15,776 bases of DNA. Origin: Candidatus Hydrogenedentes bacterium CG07_land_8_20_14_0_80_42_17 (lineage in GTDB: Bacteria > UBA8481). Within the stretch, counting starts at the first letter, position 1. Each line of letters opens with the position of its first letter. Under the pieces are notes generated by a model. The model ran no database searches. It had not been told where the DNA came from and saw only the letters and a program-made list of their open reading frames with translations. This document shows positions 14,775 through 15,776 of the stretch, in pieces. The position numbers and the translations under genes were made by a program. Location of the stretch: contig PEWQ01000150.1 in assembly GCA_002780065.1 (NCBI GenBank), positions 1-15,776 on the forward strand, written 5' to 3'.

Positions 14775-15613
14775 CTCTCCACCTCAACTTCAATTCCAAA
14801 TGAACCTTCGCCTTTGAGGGAAATTAAATAGTATCCGTCGCTTGGAGAAGAGACAAAAATAGTTTTTAATTCTCCACTTCTTTCTATTGTTTTATCAAGC
14901 TCTCCTTTTTCACTTTGAATTCTGATTCCGCAGTCTCCCGCGGCTTTAACAGTGAATGCGCTTCTATTGGGAATATAGACGCGAAAAGTTTTTACATCGG
15001 CGATCGAGTCGAATTTTCCGGTGTGCCAATCTCCGGCGAAAAGTCTGAGAAAAACTTCCGAATGATTTATTTCAGGTTTGAGTTCAACAGTGTTCGAATT
15101 TACCGATATGTTTTTTTGCTCTTCCAAAATTATTGATTGAACATTTTTGACTGATGAAGTTTCTAAAATATTTTTTATTGGCTCGCTCTCTGCAATAACA
15201 GCACGCTGTACCGAAGCAAGAGGAGGTATGAATGTGTCGACAATTTCACCGACACCATAGAAGGAAGTGACTATTACCGGCGACGAACCGCTTTTTCCAG
15301 TTGTTATTATCTCTACATCGACCGGCCCTGATGCATAGATTGGAACTGCACATTCCATTGAGTTTGTAATGTCGTCGACAATAATATTTTCTTCTCGAGT
15401 TGAAATTTTGACGGTTCTTAGTTCGGGGGAGGATGCTGAAATCCAAAGCAACGATGGTGCAAGCGCGTTAAGACTGAATTTAATAGAAGGCTTAATCGAG
15501 AAAGAAAGCCGTACACCAGCCGGAAATGACTCAATTTCCGCTCCAAATGCAGATACGGTTATTAAAGATGATAGTAAAAATATTAAAGTTAGTCGAAAAA
15601 ATATTCTAATCAT
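14771..15613 (-). CDS. Secreted protein of unknown function, partner of the PPC-like protein
   Basis: 280 residues. A Sec signal peptide is clear (basic start MIRIFFR, hydrophobic LTLIFLLSSLITVSAFG, probable cut after FGA at about 25). The rest is rich in short beta-strand patterns and threonine/serine, with lone cysteines (about residues 88 and 229) and no recognised catalytic motif. The C-terminal part (about 198-280, from FAGDWHTGKFDSI to the end) ends with DGYYLISLKGEGSFGIEVEVE, which has the feel of a carbohydrate- or PPC-like beta-sandwich, though I cannot name a family. The gene overlaps the next by four bases, so both are made together and probably act together outside the cytoplasmic membrane. 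No Shine-Dalgarno precedes the ATG at 15613. A TATAAT on the minus strand at 15677-15682 is the best -10 candidate. Confidence 0.6.
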   Translation of the reverse strand: MIRIFFRLTLIFLLSSLITVSAFGAEIESFPAGVRLSFSIKPSIKFSLNALAPSLLWISASSPELRTVKISTREENIIVDDITNSMECAVPIYASGPVDVEIITTGKSGSSPVIVTSFYGVGEIVDTFIPPLASVQRAVIAESEPIKNILETSSVKNVQSIILEEQKNISVNSNTVELKPEINHSEVFLRLFAGDWHTGKFDSIADVKTFRVYIPNRSAFTVKAAGDCGIRIQSEKGELDKTIERSGELKTIFVSSPSDGYYLISLKGEGSFGIEVEVER

Positions 15614-15776
15614 AATTGAATATTACATTATGAATTTTAAATGTCTAGGTTTGAAAGATTTTTTCTACGACTTTAAATTATATTATGACCGGACTCGTGC
15701 AAGCCGCATTTTTGAACCACGGAAACACAGAGATACGGAGATTTTTTAAATAATTTTTTATTTTATCTTTTTTTCC
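15614..15776. other. Non-coding right edge with CACAGAG-type low-complexity text
   Basis: AT-rich sequence upstream of the secreted-protein pair. A TATAAT lies on the minus strand at 15677-15682. A TTGCAC at 15697-15702 is too close (14-bp spacer) to be a normal -35. At 15715-15740 the text CCACGGAAACACAGAG-ATACGGAG is a near-repetitive motif often met in intergenic DNA of environmental genomes. No gene is seen. Confidence 0.35.

Overview
This window is bacterial chromosome from a moderately AT-rich organism. The housekeeping genes (lon, serA, hisZ, rpmE, prfA, prmC, murA) are intact and standard. Two genes encode Sec-secreted proteins. The intergenic spaces hold AT-rich repetitive text and short palindromes of the kind often seen in genomes of uncultured, environmental bacteria. 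I cannot assign a phylum from the sequence. The rpmE-prfA-prmC-murA block and the aminotransferase-serA-hisZ block would fit several candidate-phylum lineages (Omnitrophota-like, as a guess).

Layout. (1) 174-5622, minus strand: lon, then a class V aminotransferase, serA (ATGA overlap with the aminotransferase) and hisZ. They are tightly packed and probably transcribed from a good sigma-70-type promoter at 5673-5702. The aminotransferase and SerA look like two consecutive steps of serine metabolism. HisZ is the regulatory subunit of the first histidine-biosynthesis enzyme. A cluster of GC-rich nested palindromes lies beyond hisZ (about 71-160). (2) 5623-5978: a divergent intergenic region with two REP-like GTAG palindromes. 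(3) 5979-10144, plus strand: an accessory-looking segment between the two minus-strand housekeeping blocks. It holds a membrane-anchored ComEA-like helix-hairpin-helix protein, a tiny SSB-like OB-fold protein, a two-gene type II restriction-modification system (amino-methyltransferase with an N-terminal helix-turn-helix plus a TdeIII-family endonuclease), a tRNA-Leu(UAG), and a small protein resembling the Imm-5-like putative immunity family. (4) 10217-13754, minus strand: rpmE-prfA-prmC-murA, the ribosome/termination/cell-wall block, with its own promoter at 13798-13826. (5) 13830-15613, minus strand: two overlapping genes for secreted beta-rich proteins. The second resembles PPC (pre-peptidase C-terminal) domains. 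The edge of the window beyond them is non-coding.

The most distinctive content is the plus-strand segment. The restriction pair predicts a GGNCC-type specificity, which has no fixed adenine. That fits the methyltransferase's SPPY motif and suggests N4-methylcytosine. The methyltransferase begins with a MerR/excisionase-like DNA-binding domain that could read a palindrome and repeated ATAC-containing boxes just upstream, giving a possible built-in expression control. The HhH-OB pair upstream combines a membrane-tethered duplex-DNA binder with a candidate single-strand binder. Nothing here proves a wholly new system.
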